Assembly (NCBI RefSeq): GCF_014640615.1
Contig: NZ_BMHH01000016.1
Coordinates: forward strand, 47,794-111,793
Length of the DNA: 64,000 nucleotides
Origin: Paramesorhizobium endophyticum
GTDB taxonomy: Bacteria > Pseudomonadota > Alphaproteobacteria > Rhizobiales > Rhizobiaceae
Reading direction: 5' to 3'
Within the stretch, counting starts at the first letter, position 1, and each line of letters begins with the position of its first letter. The position numbers and the translations under genes were made by a program. This document shows positions 9,155-18,441 of the stretch, in pieces. Under the pieces are notes generated by a model. It saw nothing but the letters and a program-made list of their open reading frames with translations, ran no database searches and was not told the DNA's origin.

Positions 9155-10000
9155 CTAAATATCCGCCTTCACATTCTGCCTCTGCTGACCCAGCCCTTCG
9201 ATACCCAGTTCGACCACATCACCGGCCTTCAGATAGCGCGGCGGCTTTAGGCCCATGCCGACGCCGGGAGGCGTGCCGGTGGAGATGATGTCGCCCGGAT
9301 GCAGCGACATGAACTGGGAGAGATACGAGACCAGATAGCGCACGCCATAGACCATGGTCCTGGTCGAGCCGTCCTGCATCGTCTGGCCGTTGACTTTCAG
9401 CCACATCGACAAGTTCTGCGGGTCGGCCACTTCGTCCTTTGTGACGAGCCACGGGCCGGTCGGGCCGAACGTGTCGCAGGACTTGCCCTTGGTCCACTGG
9501 CCGGAGCGCTCCACCTGGAAGGCGCGCTCGCTGACATCGTGCAGCGTGCAATAGCCGGCTACATAATCGAGCGCATCTTCCTCGCTCACATATTTTGCGG
9601 TCTTGCCGATGACGATGCCGAGCTCCACTTCCCAGTCGGTCTTTTCCGAGCCGCGCGGGATGACGAGATCGTCATTCGGGCCGACAATGGCCGAAGTCGC
9701 CTTCATGAAAATGACCGGCTCCGGCGGCACGGCCATGCCGGATTCAGCGGCGTGGTCGGCATAGTTCAAGCCGATGCAGATGAACTTGCCCGTCCCGGCG
9801 ACGCAGGGGCCAAGGCGCGGATTGCCAGAAACAAGCGGCAGGCTCTGAACGTCGATTTCGCCCAGCTTCGCCAGCGCTTCGGGCGCCAGCACCGCTCCGG
9901 CGATATCGCCCACATGGCCCGAGAGATCGCGGATATTGCCCTCGGCATCGAGAAGCCCCGGCTTCTCCTGCCCTGCCTCGCCATAACGCAGCAGCTTCAT
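9155..10000 (-). CDS. Fumarylacetoacetate hydrolase family: 2,4-diketo-3-deoxy-L-fuconate hydrolase
   Basis: 281 residues, starting MKLLRYGEAGQEKPG as is usual for the FAH subgroup acting on 2,4-diketo-3-deoxy sugar acids. Metal-site landmarks are present: CIGLNYADHAAESG, PVIFMKATSAIVGP, TDWEVELGIVIGK (ExE) and DIISTGTPPGVGMG. It cleaves the diketo acid to pyruvate and lactate, the last step of non-phosphorylated L-fucose breakdown. The neighbouring SDR would supply its substrate. Confidence 0.88.
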   Translation of the reverse strand: MKLLRYGEAGQEKPGLLDAEGNIRDLSGHVGDIAGAVLAPEALAKLGEIDVQSLPLVSGNPRLGPCVAGTGKFICIGLNYADHAAESGMAVPPEPVIFMKATSAIVGPNDDLVIPRGSEKTDWEVELGIVIGKTAKYVSEEDALDYVAGYCTLHDVSERAFQVERSGQWTKGKSCDTFGPTGPWLVTKDEVADPQNLSMWLKVNGQTMQDGSTRTMVYGVRYLVSYLSQFMSLHPGDIISTGTPPGVGMGLKPPRYLKAGDVVELGIEGLGQQRQNVKADI

Positions 10001-10020
10001 GATTGTCTCCTTGTATAAAT

Positions 10021-10098
10021 GATAAAGGGAGTAGGGGAATAAGGGAGTAAGTGAGTGGGGAAAACATACTCCCCTATTCCCTTACTCCCCTACTCCCT
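10021..10098. repeat. Purine/pyrimidine mirror-like inverted repeat (GGGAGTAGGGGAATAAGGGAGT)
   Basis: A purine-rich arm with repeated GGGAGTA and GGGAATA units is followed by its complementary arm with ACTCCCCTATTCCCTTACTC. Together they can form a hairpin of about 30 bp. The right edge reaches the stop codon of the SDR gene. A shorter relative lies at 30186-30243. Confidence 0.75.
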
Positions 10099-10832
10099 TA
10101 GTTCACCCACCCGCCGTCGATGACATAGGCCTGACCCGTCGTATAGGTCGCCCCTGCCAAATAAACCGCAAGGTCGGCGATTTCTTCCGGTGTTCCGATG
10201 CGTCCCATGGGCTGGCGCGCGATGAAGGCCGCGCGGGCCGCCTCGAAATCGCCGGTGGCCCTTAGCCGCTCCTGAAGAGATGGGCTTTCCACCGTGCCAG
10301 GGCAGATCGCATTGCAGCGTATGCCCTGCCCGACATAATCCGCGGCCACCGACTTAGTGAGCCCGATCACCGCCGCCTTGGTGACACTGTAAGCGAAGCG
10401 GTTCGGCACGCCCTTGATGCTGCTCGCCACCGACGACATGTTGACGATCGCCCCGCCGCCCCTGGCGATCATGCCCGGCAGCACGGCGCGGATGGTGCGC
10501 ACCATCGAGCGGACATTGAGATCGAAGGCGAAATCGAAATCGCCATCGGGCATGTCGAGGATTGAGCCGGAATGAACGAAACCGGCGCAATTGAAGAGCA
10601 CATCGACCGCGCCGATGTCGCCCACTGCCTGCGTTACCGCTGCATCGTCCAGCACGTCCAGCTTGCGCGTCGAAATGCCCGGCTCGCCGCTCAGCGCCGC
10701 CAGCGCCGCCTCGTTGATGTCGGTGGCATGCACCGTTGCGCCGGCCCGCGCGAAAGCCAGCGCGGTCGCCTTGCCGATGCCCTGCCCTGCCGCCGTGATC
10801 AGAACCGTCTTGCCCGCAAAATTCTCGCTCAT
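10098..10832 (-). CDS. SDR-family 2-keto-3-deoxy-L-fuconate dehydrogenase
   Basis: 244 residues of a classical short-chain dehydrogenase. The cofactor motif TAAGQGIG is near residue 13, followed by NCAG, the catalytic serine in NMSSVASS, and the YxxxK pair in [10 protein letters not shown]. The ending is [28 protein letters not shown] is typical of the subgroup that oxidises 2-keto-3-deoxy-L-fuconate, related to mammalian BDH2. The ATG overlaps the stop of the MaoC gene as ATGA, so the two are translationally coupled. A role as L-fucose dehydrogenase is the main alternative. Confidence 0.85.
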   Translation of the reverse strand: MSENFAGKTVLITAAGQGIGKATALAFARAGATVHATDINEAALAALSGEPGISTRKLDVLDDAAVTQAVGDIGAVDVLFNCAGFVHSGSILDMPDGDFDFAFDLNVRSMVRTIRAVLPGMIARGGGAIVNMSSVASSIKGVPNRFAYSVTKAAVIGLTKSVAADYVGQGIRCNAICPGTVESPSLQERLRATGDFEAARAAFIARQPMGRIGTPEEIADLAVYLAGATYTTGQAYVIDGGWVN

Positions 10833-11275
10833 TTGTTTTTCCTCTCGACGATCAGAATATGGTCGGCAGCGAGCACCACCTCGCCGCGCTGGTTGATCAC
10901 CTCGCACCGCTCCACCACGCGGCCATGGGTCGGACGCTTGGGATCATCCTCCTTGGCGGCGATGGTCACGCGGGTGTGAATCGTGTCGCCAATGAACACC
11001 GGCCGCACGAAGCGCAAGCGGTCATAGCCATAGGAAAAGGCGACCGGATTGATCAGGCTTGCCGTCAGCCCGACGCCGATGGAAAACACCATCGTCCCAT
11101 GCGCCACCCGCTGGCCGAACGGCGTCGACTTCGCAAACTCGGCATCCATGTGATGCGGAAAGAAATCGCCCGTATGTCCGGCATGGACGACGAAATCCGT
11201 CTCCGTGATGGTGCGCCCCGTGGTGGTGCGCTGAGACGCGAGCTCATAGTCTTCGAAATAGATGGTCTGTTCCAT
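10829..11275 (-). CDS. MaoC-like hot-dog dehydratase
   Basis: 148 residues with the MaoC/(R)-hydratase signature [13 protein letters not shown], which holds the catalytic Asp and His, followed by [14 protein letters not shown]. The start at 11275 gives [11 protein letters not shown], the usual MaoC beginning; longer in-frame extensions would run into the upstream gene. MaoC domains hydrate or dehydrate acyl-CoA-like substrates, which no established step of fucose breakdown needs. Its tight coupling to the SDR nevertheless places it in this operon. Its substrate is unknown. Confidence 0.82.
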   Translation of the reverse strand: MEQTIYFEDYELASQRTTTGRTITETDFVVHAGHTGDFFPHHMDAEFAKSTPFGQRVAHGTMVFSIGVGLTASLINPVAFSYGYDRLRFVRPVFIGDTIHTRVTIAAKEDDPKRPTHGRVVERCEVINQRGEVVLAADHILIVERKNK

Positions 11276-11285
11276 TGATCGCCTT

Positions 11286-12371
11286 TCAGGGTGTCGGGTC
11301 GAGCGGCGTGGCGGGCTGGGCGCTCGAACGATAGGCGCTTTCCACCAGCGCCATCGTATTCCACGCATCCTCGACGGAACTGACGAGTTCCGTGTCCTCG
11401 GCCGCCGCGAAGCGCTGCAGGTTTGCCATGCGCCCGACAAAGGCATCCGGGAACCACGCGCCTTGCAATGGCACATTCACCCAGCCATCCCCGCCCTTGG
11501 GATAGATTTCCAGAATATCCGGCTCGCCGCGCGGATAATCGAGATTGACGCCGAGCTTCACATAGGCCGCGCCTTCCGTACCGCAGATGCGGAATTCGCA
11601 GGCCTGATATTTGCGGCCGAATTTATGGTCGTGATTGATCGACAGCGAGCAGCGCACTGTGTCGCCATAGTCGAGAATGGCGCTGGTCCGCGTCTGCGCC
11701 ACCTTATGGTTGGGATGTCCCATCGTCTTGGCATGGACGCCGGTCGGGTCACCCAACACCTGCCGGATAAGGTCGAGATAATGGATCGAGTGCATGGCGA
11801 TCTCGACCCGAGGCAACCCATTCAGGAACGGCCAGAGCTGCCAGGGCGTATCGAGCGCCAGCCATGCGTCGAAATCGATCACCTCGCCGAGCCAGCCTTT
11901 GGCGATGGCATCCTTTAGCGCCAGCATCATCGGCGCGAAGCGAAGCTGGAAATTGATCGCCGCTACGAGCTTCTTTTCCCGGCAGATGGCGAGGATTTCT
12001 TTGGCTTCCTCCAGCGTGTTGCCCATCGGCTTCTGAATCAGCACCGTCGCTCCGTCCGGTAGCGCCGTCAGCACCTGCGCGTGACGCCCCGGCGGGGTAG
12101 CAAGATCGAACACCGCATCCTCCACCGCCACTGCCTCAGCGACCGAGGAAAAAGCCGCCACGCCCCAGCTATCCGCAAGCGTCCGCGCCTTAGCCTGATC
12201 GGGATCATAAAGCCCGGCAATCGGAAAACCGCCCTTGCGATAGGCCGGATAATGCGCGTCGCCCACTATGGACCCTGCACCGAAGGTGACGATGGGATGC
12301 GGATTGGCCGGAAGCGGCCAGGATTGCGCCAGGCTGCCGGGTACAAAATTCTTCGAACGTTCGTCAATCAA
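11286..12371 (-). CDS. Gfo/Idh/MocA-family oxidoreductase, fucose locus
   Basis: 361 residues: a Rossmann domain with [14 protein letters not shown] for NAD(P), a QKPMG version of the EKP motif at the active-site lysine, and a C-terminal domain with [15 protein letters not shown]. It lies in the fucose operon between the mutarotase (8-bp overlap at its 5' end) and the MaoC gene. No other gene here is clearly an L-fucose 1-dehydrogenase, so this protein is a candidate for that first oxidation. That is inferred only from context. Confidence 0.82.
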   Translation of the reverse strand: MIDERSKNFVPGSLAQSWPLPANPHPIVTFGAGSIVGDAHYPAYRKGGFPIAGLYDPDQAKARTLADSWGVAAFSSVAEAVAVEDAVFDLATPPGRHAQVLTALPDGATVLIQKPMGNTLEEAKEILAICREKKLVAAINFQLRFAPMMLALKDAIAKGWLGEVIDFDAWLALDTPWQLWPFLNGLPRVEIAMHSIHYLDLIRQVLGDPTGVHAKTMGHPNHKVAQTRTSAILDYGDTVRCSLSINHDHKFGRKYQACEFRICGTEGAAYVKLGVNLDYPRGEPDILEIYPKGGDGWVNVPLQGAWFPDAFVGRMANLQRFAAAEDTELVSSVEDAWNTMALVESAYRSSAQPATPLDPTP

Positions 12372-12696
12372 GATGAAACACCTCGTCCATCATCGCCCAC
12401 CACTCGCCTTCTTTCCGTGTCGAGAGGGGCACTTGGCAGGGCATGCAGACCGACCACCATTCCTGATTTTTCGGATCGGCGGCCATTTTAGCCATATCGG
12501 CCTCGAAATCGGTGCCGTGATATTCCCAATAGCCGAAAAGCAAATTCTCCGGCTCGCGCAGGAAGATTGAATAATTGCGGATGTTGCAGGCGGAAATCAG
12601 CGCCAGGATCTCCGGCCACACCGCTGCATGAAGCCGCTTGTATTCAGCGACCTTATCAGGGTTGAGCCCGATAACCATTCCCATTCGCTGCGCCAT
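12364..12696 (-). CDS. L-rhamnose/L-fucose mutarotase (RhaM-like)
   Basis: 110 residues, the standard length for the RhaM family, a ferredoxin-like dimer that interconverts alpha and beta anomers of 6-deoxy sugars. Signatures are MVIGLNPDKVAEYKRLHAAVWPE with the catalytic His, NYSIFL, GYWEYHG, and WWSVCMPCQ. In this locus it would equilibrate imported L-fucose before oxidation. It overlaps the following oxidoreductase gene by 8 bp and lies 1 bp after the ATPase gene stop. Confidence 0.9.
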   Translation of the reverse strand: MAQRMGMVIGLNPDKVAEYKRLHAAVWPEILALISACNIRNYSIFLREPENLLFGYWEYHGTDFEADMAKMAADPKNQEWWSVCMPCQVPLSTRKEGEWWAMMDEVFHLD

Positions 12697-12697
12697 G

Positions 12698-13795
12698 TCA
12701 GCCCCGCAGTGTCCGGCCGGTTTCCGCGGAGAAGAGATGCGCCTGCGAAAGATCGAGGCTCATGGCGATCTTCTCTCCCGCCGTCAGCGGTTTCGGATTG
12801 AGCATCCGGGATACCCAATCGCGCCTGTTGAAGCCGACAAACACCAGCGTCTCATTGCCGAGCGGCTCGGTGATCGAGACCGGTAGATCGACCTGATGGA
12901 TATTCGCCGCATCGCCCGATGAAAGCCCATGGCCGGTCGGGAAGATATCGTCTGGCCTGAGGCCGAACACGACCTTCTGCCCCGCCGTCACCTTCTCGCG
13001 GAACTGCACCGGCAGGGGCAGGCTGTCACCCGAAGCGAACACCAGCTTGCCGTCATCCACCGTGGCCTCATCGAGATTCATCGGCGGCGATCCGATGAAG
13101 CCCGCGACGAAGCGCGTGGCGGGCCGGCGGAACACCTCGTCCGGCGTACCGACCTGCTCGATATAGCCGTCGCGCATAATGACGATCCGGTCGGAAAGCG
13201 TCATCGCCTCCACCTGGTCATGCGTCACATAAATGATTGTGGACTGCACCTTGGCGTGCAGCTTCTTGATCTCGGTGCGCATCTGGGTTCTGAGCTTGGC
13301 GTCGAGGTTGGAGAGCGGCTCGTCGAACAGGAACACTTCCGGCTGGCGCACGATGGCGCGGCCCATGGCGACGCGCTGACGCTGCCCGCCGGAAAGCTGC
13401 GCCGGCCGGCGGTCGAGCAGCGGCTTCAGTTCCAGGATATCCGCGGCCGCCTCGACGCGCTCGTCGATCTCCTTCTGCGGACGCTTGGCGATCTTCAGCG
13501 AAAAGCCCATATTCTCGCGCACCGTCATATGCGGATAGAGCGCATAGGACTGGAACACCATCGAGATGTTGCGCGCTCGGGGTGGCAGATCGTTCACCAC
13601 CTTGCCGCCGATCTCCAGCGCGCCATCGCTGATGTCTTCCAGCCCCGCGATCATGCGCAGCGTCGTGGACTTGCCGCAGCCGGACGGTCCAACCAGCGCT
13701 ACAAATTCCCTATCCTTCACATCGAGATCGATGCCATGCACCACTTCGACCGAGCCATAGCGTTTGACAAGTTTTTTGAGCGATACGATGGCCAT
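12698..13795 (-). CDS. ABC transporter ATP-binding protein (UgpC/MalK type)
   Basis: 365 residues with Walker [10 protein letters not shown], signature LSGGQRQR, Walker [13 protein letters not shown] and switch histidine YVTHDQ. A C-terminal TOBE/regulatory region follows ([29 protein letters not shown]). The start at 13795 gives [14 protein letters not shown]; the open frame continues upstream but that sequence belongs to the permease gene in another frame. It powers the sugar importer encoded by the three genes preceding it in transcription order. Confidence 0.93.
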   Translation of the reverse strand: MAIVSLKKLVKRYGSVEVVHGIDLDVKDREFVALVGPSGCGKSTTLRMIAGLEDISDGALEIGGKVVNDLPPRARNISMVFQSYALYPHMTVRENMGFSLKIAKRPQKEIDERVEAAADILELKPLLDRRPAQLSGGQRQRVAMGRAIVRQPEVFLFDEPLSNLDAKLRTQMRTEIKKLHAKVQSTIIYVTHDQVEAMTLSDRIVIMRDGYIEQVGTPDEVFRRPATRFVAGFIGSPPMNLDEATVDDGKLVFASGDSLPLPVQFREKVTAGQKVVFGLRPDDIFPTGHGLSSGDAANIHQVDLPVSITEPLGNETLVFVGFNRRDWVSRMLNPKPLTAGEKIAMSLDLSQAHLFSAETGRTLRG

Positions 13796-13800
13796 TGAAA

Positions 13801-14670
13801 TTACCCTTTTACCGCGCCGAAGGTGAGGCCGGAGACCAGATGTTTCTGGATGATGAAGGTGAGGATCAGCGCCGGCACGATCATGACGACGGCAAGCGCG
13901 CACATGCCGCGCCAGTCGAGGGTGAACTCGGCGGTGTAGTCGAGGAGCCCGACCGGCAGCGTCTTGGAATTGACCGAGCGGGTGAGTTGCGAGGCAAGCG
14001 CATATTCGTTCCATGAGGTCAGGAACGCGAAGATGCCCGCCGACGCGATGCCGGGGCCGGCAAGTGGAAACTCCACCTGCCAGAACGCCTGCCAGCGGGT
14101 GCAGCCGTCGATCTGCGCGGCCTCGGCGAGATCCCGCGGCACCTGCCGGAAGAATCCGTCGATGAGCCAGATGGTGAAGGGCACGTTGAGCGCCACATAG
14201 GTCAGGATCAGGCCGAAATGCGTGTCGATGATGCCAAGCCGCGCATAGATCATGAACAGCGGCAGCGACAGCGCGATGCCCGGCACGGCGCGCGTGAGCA
14301 TGAAGCCAAGGAAGATCGCCGACTTGCCCTTGAAGCGGAAGCGCGCGAAGGCATAGCCTCCCGCCATGCCGATGCCGAGCGCGATGACCGTGGAGGTGAT
14401 CGAGACGATGATGGAATTGCGGAAATAATCCCACACCGGCACGCCGCCTCCGCCGATGCCGCCGAACATGGCGCGATAGGCGTCGAGCGACAAATCGGTC
14501 GGTATCCAGACCGGCGGCTTGGCCATGATCTCCACTGTCGGGCGCATGGAATTGAGGACGATCCAGACGCCCGGCAGGCAGATGACCGTCATCGCCAGGA
14601 AGAGGCCTATGAAATGCGCCAGTTTGAGCAGCCGGCGCTTGGCGCGATGGGTGCTGTTGAGGTCCGCCAT
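13801..14670 (-). CDS. Sugar ABC transporter permease (MalG-like)
   Basis: 289 residues, six predicted helices, and the EAA loop [28 protein letters not shown] that contacts the ATPase. It starts [16 protein letters not shown], followed at once by the first helix. Its start lies 1 bp beyond the stop of the MalF-like partner and its stop lies 5 bp before the ATPase gene. Inner-membrane subunit of the importer. Confidence 0.92.
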   Translation of the reverse strand: MADLNSTHRAKRRLLKLAHFIGLFLAMTVICLPGVWIVLNSMRPTVEIMAKPPVWIPTDLSLDAYRAMFGGIGGGGVPVWDYFRNSIIVSITSTVIALGIGMAGGYAFARFRFKGKSAIFLGFMLTRAVPGIALSLPLFMIYARLGIIDTHFGLILTYVALNVPFTIWLIDGFFRQVPRDLAEAAQIDGCTRWQAFWQVEFPLAGPGIASAGIFAFLTSWNEYALASQLTRSVNSKTLPVGLLDYTAEFTLDWRGMCALAVVMIVPALILTFIIQKHLVSGLTFGAVKG

Positions 14671-14671
14671 T

Positions 14672-15565
14672 TTACCACTCCGCTCCGATCTGCTGGCGCG
14701 CAGCGGCCAGTTTCCTGAAGAAATAGACGGTGAAGAGGATCGACAGCAGGATCGAGACATAGGCCATGGCGTTTGCCACGCCCATGCGCGCATCGCTGTA
14801 GGCCGTCCGCCCGATCAGCGTCCAGAGCAGCTCCGTGCGCCCTGCCGGCCCGCCATCGGTCATGATCTTGACGATGTCATAGGCCCGTGCCACGTCGAGC
14901 GAGCGGATCGTCATGGCAATGAAGGCAAAGGGCATGACGAATGGCCAAGTGACGTAACGGAAGGTCTGCCACGGCGTACACCCATCCACCCGCGCCGCCT
15001 CGACCGGCTCCTGTGGCATGGCGAGCAGCCCGGCGAGGATCAGGATCGCGAAGACGGAGGTGGAGGACCAGACCTCCGCGACGATGATGGAGAATAGCGC
15101 AAGATTGCCATCAATAAGCCAGGGAATCGCCTGATTGCTGAGGCCTAGCGACTGCAAAACATTGTTAACGAGCCCGATATTGTCGTTAAACATGAATTTA
15201 AACTGGAAACCGACGAGCACGGGCGAGAACATCATCGGAAACATCATCAGCGTGCGCAGAACGCGCTGCCCATGCGTCGCCTTGTTGACGAGCATGGCAA
15301 GGCCCAGCCCAAGGAACATCTCGCTATTCAGCGCGATGGTAAGCAGCAGGATGGTCCGCCCGAACGCCACCCAGAAATCCCAGTTGGAGAGCACATTGAC
15401 GTAATTGCGCAAGCCGATGAACACCCACAACGTATCCGGCCGCGTCAGCCGGAACGGCGTGAAACTGGAATAGAAGGAAAAGACGAGCGGCAGCACGATC
15501 ACCGCGACAAGCACGATGATCGCGGGCAGGAGAAGCAGGGTTGGGGCGGGAAGTTTCAGTCTCAT
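14672..15565 (-). CDS. Sugar ABC transporter permease (MalF-like)
   Basis: 297 residues with six helices and the EAA loop EPVEAARVDGCTPWQTFRYVTWPFVMP. It begins MRLKLPAPTLLLLPAIIVLVAVIV, a typical MalF-class first helix. It pairs with the downstream MalG-like subunit. A repeat of about 150 bp separates it from the binding-protein gene. That gap could hold a hairpin that lowers permease expression relative to the binding protein, a common arrangement in such operons (inference). Confidence 0.92.
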   Translation of the reverse strand: MRLKLPAPTLLLLPAIIVLVAVIVLPLVFSFYSSFTPFRLTRPDTLWVFIGLRNYVNVLSNWDFWVAFGRTILLLTIALNSEMFLGLGLAMLVNKATHGQRVLRTLMMFPMMFSPVLVGFQFKFMFNDNIGLVNNVLQSLGLSNQAIPWLIDGNLALFSIIVAEVWSSTSVFAILILAGLLAMPQEPVEAARVDGCTPWQTFRYVTWPFVMPFAFIAMTIRSLDVARAYDIVKIMTDGGPAGRTELLWTLIGRTAYSDARMGVANAMAYVSILLSILFTVYFFRKLAAARQQIGAEW

Positions 15566-15611
15566 TTACAAGCCCTGCTCCTGATCGGCATGCGGCATGA
15601 ATGTTAGCGCC

Positions 15612-15754
15612 CCCTTCCCCCTTGCGGGGAAGGTGCCCCGCGTCCGCGGGCGGATGGGGGTGGTGACGTTTGTGCTTTTGCTGGAGACAATGGCGTAAAC
15701 GTCACCACCCCCACCCGACCCTTCGGGCCACCCTCCCCGCAAGGGGGAGGGAAA
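15612..15754. repeat. Paired palindromic intergenic repeat, copy B of the 1357-1497 element
   Basis: It has the same arms as 1357-1497: CCCCTTGCGGGGAAGGTG, GGCGGATGGGGGTGGTGACG and the complementary GTCACCACCCCCACCCGACC. Here it lies between the binding-protein stop and the MalF-like start. Confidence 0.8.
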
Positions 15755-15762
15755 GCGGAGCC

Positions 15763-17076
15763 CTACAGCTTCCCTGCATCCTCCAGGATTTGCGTGGCCT
15801 TCTTCGCCGCATCGTCCAGCGCCTGCTTGGAGGTCTTGTCGCCAAGGATCGCCGCCTGCAGTTCCGGATAGACCGCGTTGGAAATCTCGATCCACTCCGC
15901 CAGCGGGGGCACCGGGAAGGCGTATTTCGAAGCTTCCTGGAAAGCCTTCAGCACTTCCGTCCGGTAGGGATCGTTCTTGGCCTGCTCGATATTGTAGTCC
16001 CACACCGCGCTGCGGGTCGGCAGCGGACCGGCGGCGGATTCGAGCCTCTGGCTGTCTTCATTGGTAAGCCACCAGACGAGCGAGGCCGCCGCTTCCTTGT
16101 TGGCGCAGCTTTCCGTCACTGAGAACCCATGGAAGCCGGACCAGCCGGTACGCTTGCCTGAGGAACCTTTCGGCTGCACCTTGACGCCCACATTCCCCGC
16201 GACCTTCGAGGTCTTCGGATCGTTGAAGAAGCCCGCCCAGCCCGGCCAATCGAGATTGAGCGCGATGGAGCCGGAGGCGAAGCCCTGGCCGAGATCGTCC
16301 CAAAGATAATTCGTCGTACCCGCCGGTACAGCCTTGGCCTTATAAAGAATCACGAACCAGTCGAGCGCCTTGACCCCGGCCTCGGAGTTGAAGGCGGGCT
16401 TGCCGTCGGCATCGATATATTCGCCGCCATCGGCCACCAGCATCTCATAGAAGCGGCCATTGATCGCCTCTTCCTTGCCGGCGAACTGCGTGCCGTAGAA
16501 GGTGGGCGGGTTGCTGAAGAATTCGGCCTGCTTCGTTACCTCGTCCCACGTATCGGGCGGCGCGAGATCCTCGCCATATTTTTCCTTATAGGCCTTCTTC
16601 TTCGCCTCGTCCTCGTAGAGACTCTTCTGGTAATAGAGCGCCGAAACGTCGAACTGCGCGCGCGGCAGCATGGCGAGCTTGCCATCAAGCGTCGCCGCCT
16701 TGATTACCGAAGGCACGAAAGCCGCGACCTCTTCCTTGGGGATGAAGGGCGTCAGGTCCGTATAGATGCCCGGATATTGCGGGGCGAAGGACGAGTGGTT
16801 CGAGCCGACGCACCAATTGAGGCTGCCCGCGGCGATATCCGACTTGATTTCCTTGTCGAGCTCGAAATGGTTCTTCTTCGAGAGAACGTTGACCTTGGCG
16901 CCGGTCAGCTTTTCCCATTCTCCGATGCGCTGATAGAGCGCTTCATATTGCTGGCCGCCGATCAGCTTGGCGTCGATCGTGACGCCCTCGAACTTGCCGG
17001 GCAAATCCTGCGCCCCGGCATTCCCGGCGGCAATGATGAGCGCTGCCGTGGAAACGGCAGTAAGCAATGCCTTCAT
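15763..17076 (-). CDS. Sugar ABC transporter substrate-binding protein
   Basis: 437 residues from ATG 17076, which follows GAGGAAATC. It has a Sec signal (MKALLTAVSTAALIIAAGNAGA, cleavage expected after AGA) and a family-1 extracellular solute-binding fold: GEWEKLTGAKVNVLSKKNHFELDKEI near the N-terminus and DWPGWAGFFNDP in the middle. It would bind the sugar in the periplasm for the three-component importer downstream. The location with fucose catabolic genes suggests L-fucose or a fucosylated ligand. It is transcribed divergently from the IclR regulator. Confidence 0.92.
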   Translation of the reverse strand: MKALLTAVSTAALIIAAGNAGAQDLPGKFEGVTIDAKLIGGQQYEALYQRIGEWEKLTGAKVNVLSKKNHFELDKEIKSDIAAGSLNWCVGSNHSSFAPQYPGIYTDLTPFIPKEEVAAFVPSVIKAATLDGKLAMLPRAQFDVSALYYQKSLYEDEAKKKAYKEKYGEDLAPPDTWDEVTKQAEFFSNPPTFYGTQFAGKEEAINGRFYEMLVADGGEYIDADGKPAFNSEAGVKALDWFVILYKAKAVPAGTTNYLWDDLGQGFASGSIALNLDWPGWAGFFNDPKTSKVAGNVGVKVQPKGSSGKRTGWSGFHGFSVTESCANKEAAASLVWWLTNEDSQRLESAAGPLPTRSAVWDYNIEQAKNDPYRTEVLKAFQEASKYAFPVPPLAEWIEISNAVYPELQAAILGDKTSKQALDDAAKKATQILEDAGKL

Positions 17077-17172
17077 GATTTCCTCCCTCAAGCAAGTCCA
17101 GGAAAAGGGCGAAGCGGTTTTCCGTTCGGACTTGCGTATAAATTTGGGCCACCGCCTCCCGATGCCCGCGAA

Positions 17173-17272
17173 CGCTCATCCATGAGCGCTTCATTCATAT
17201 GCAAACATTTAATTTATGCATCGTCAAGCGATCATTTTGCTTCTCGGAGGTATAGCTGTTCGTATATGAGTG
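17173..17272. promoter_or_regulatory. Divergent control region with inverted operator-like sites
   Basis: Between the divergent binding-protein and IclR genes lie CATTCATATGCAAAC (17192-17205) and GTTCGTATATGAGTG (17258-17272). Each is nearly the reverse complement of the other, about 66 bp apart. A separate perfect hairpin, CGCTCAT-CC-ATGAGCG, is at 17173-17188. Both motifs are candidate regulator-binding sites. Confidence 0.6.
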
Positions 17273-17294
17273 AAGCACTTTACAGGAGAAGACC

Positions 17295-18074
17295 ATGGCC
17301 GAGGACGACGACAGCGAACGCTACCGCGCGCCGGCGCTCGACAAGGGGCTGGACATTCTGGAGCTGCTCGCCGGCATCGATGGCGGGCTGACACAGGCGG
17401 AAATCGCCAAGGAGCTTGGCCGCAGCCCGAACGAGTTCTACCGCATGCTCGACCGGCTGGTGCGGCGCGGCTATGTCACGCGGCTCGACGGCGACCGTTT
17501 CTCGCTGACGCTGAAGCTGTTCGGCCTCGCCCAGCTACACGCGCCGGTGCGCCGCCTCGCCTCCTACGCTACGCCCCTCATGCGCGATCTGGCAATGAAG
17601 ACGCGGCAGGCCAACCAGCTCGTGGTGTTCGACCGTGGCGCGGCCGTCGTCATCGCCCAGCAGGAAGCGCCGGATTATTGGGGCATCTCGGTGCGGGTCG
17701 GCTCGCATATCGGCCTCTTCAACACCGGCTCCGGCCATGTGCTTCTGGCCTTCCGTTCGCAGGAGGAGCGGATGATGATGATAGCGGAATATGAGCGCCG
17801 TGCCGACGAAACCATCCAGCCGCCGGATTTCGACGCCCGCCTCGATGCCATCCGCGAGCGCGGCTACGAGATCATGACCAGCGCCCAGATCGCCGGCGTC
17901 TACAACCTTTCCGCCCCCATCCTCGCCCCGGACGGCCGCGCCATCGCCGCACTGACGGTGCCTTATGTCACCCTCGTCAACGCCCCCGGCACGCCGGATA
18001 TCAGCCAGGCCACGGAGTTGCTGGTGAAGGCCACCAGGGCGCTTTCGGAACTGGCGGGCGCGAAGGTGGGGTAG
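17295..18074 (+). CDS. IclR-family transcriptional regulator
   Basis: 259 residues with an N-terminal winged helix (ALDKGLDILELLAGIDGGLTQAEIAKELGRSPNEFYRMLDRL) and a C-terminal effector domain (GVYNLSAPILAPDGRAIAALTVPYV). IclR proteins usually bind short inverted repeats at divergent promoters and respond to a pathway intermediate. Its position, opposite the transporter operon and directly upstream of the lactonase gene, makes it the likely regulator of the fucose genes. Confidence 0.92.
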   Translation: MAEDDDSERYRAPALDKGLDILELLAGIDGGLTQAEIAKELGRSPNEFYRMLDRLVRRGYVTRLDGDRFSLTLKLFGLAQLHAPVRRLASYATPLMRDLAMKTRQANQLVVFDRGAAVVIAQQEAPDYWGISVRVGSHIGLFNTGSGHVLLAFRSQEERMMMIAEYERRADETIQPPDFDARLDAIRERGYEIMTSAQIAGVYNLSAPILAPDGRAIAALTVPYVTLVNAPGTPDISQATELLVKATRALSELAGAKVG

Positions 18075-18094
18075 TTGTCAGGTTTTCAATCAGC

Positions 18095-18337
18095 CTTCAC
18101 CCTCGTCCTTCGAGGCTCCGCTTCGCTCCGCACCTCAGGATGAGGGTGAAGGGCGTCGCGCCTGAAAGCGCATCGCGTGGAATGCCCCTCACCCTTACCC
18201 TCTCCCCGCAGGCGGGGAGAGGGAGGCGTCAGCATTTGCACCACTTCCTTCTTCCCCTGCACTTGGCAGAAGGAAAGGCGAAGACATCCATGTCCCCCTT
18301 CCCCGTAAATCACTGGGAGAGGGTAAGGGTGAGGGGC
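18095..18337. repeat. Two nested palindromic repeats
   Basis: The gap 18075-18441 contains two units. The first (18095-18151) has CCTTCACCCTCGTCC facing GGATGAGGGTGAAGG. The second has CCCCTCACCCTTACCCTCTC at about 18185 facing its complement near 18318-18337, around a 110-bp centre. No gene was found in the gap. Confidence 0.75.
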
Positions 18338-18441
18338 AATCCGCAACGCTTCAGCAGCCCTCATGGTGAGGTGCGAATGGAGCGCAGCGGAATTCGCCTC
18401 GAACCACGAGGGCGCCTGGCACTGATTTGAGGGAGGATCCT

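Noticed and set aside
12698..14434. A 578-residue ATPase fusion protein
   Set aside because: The first 200 or so residues are the permease gene read in another frame; the real ATPase begins at 13795.
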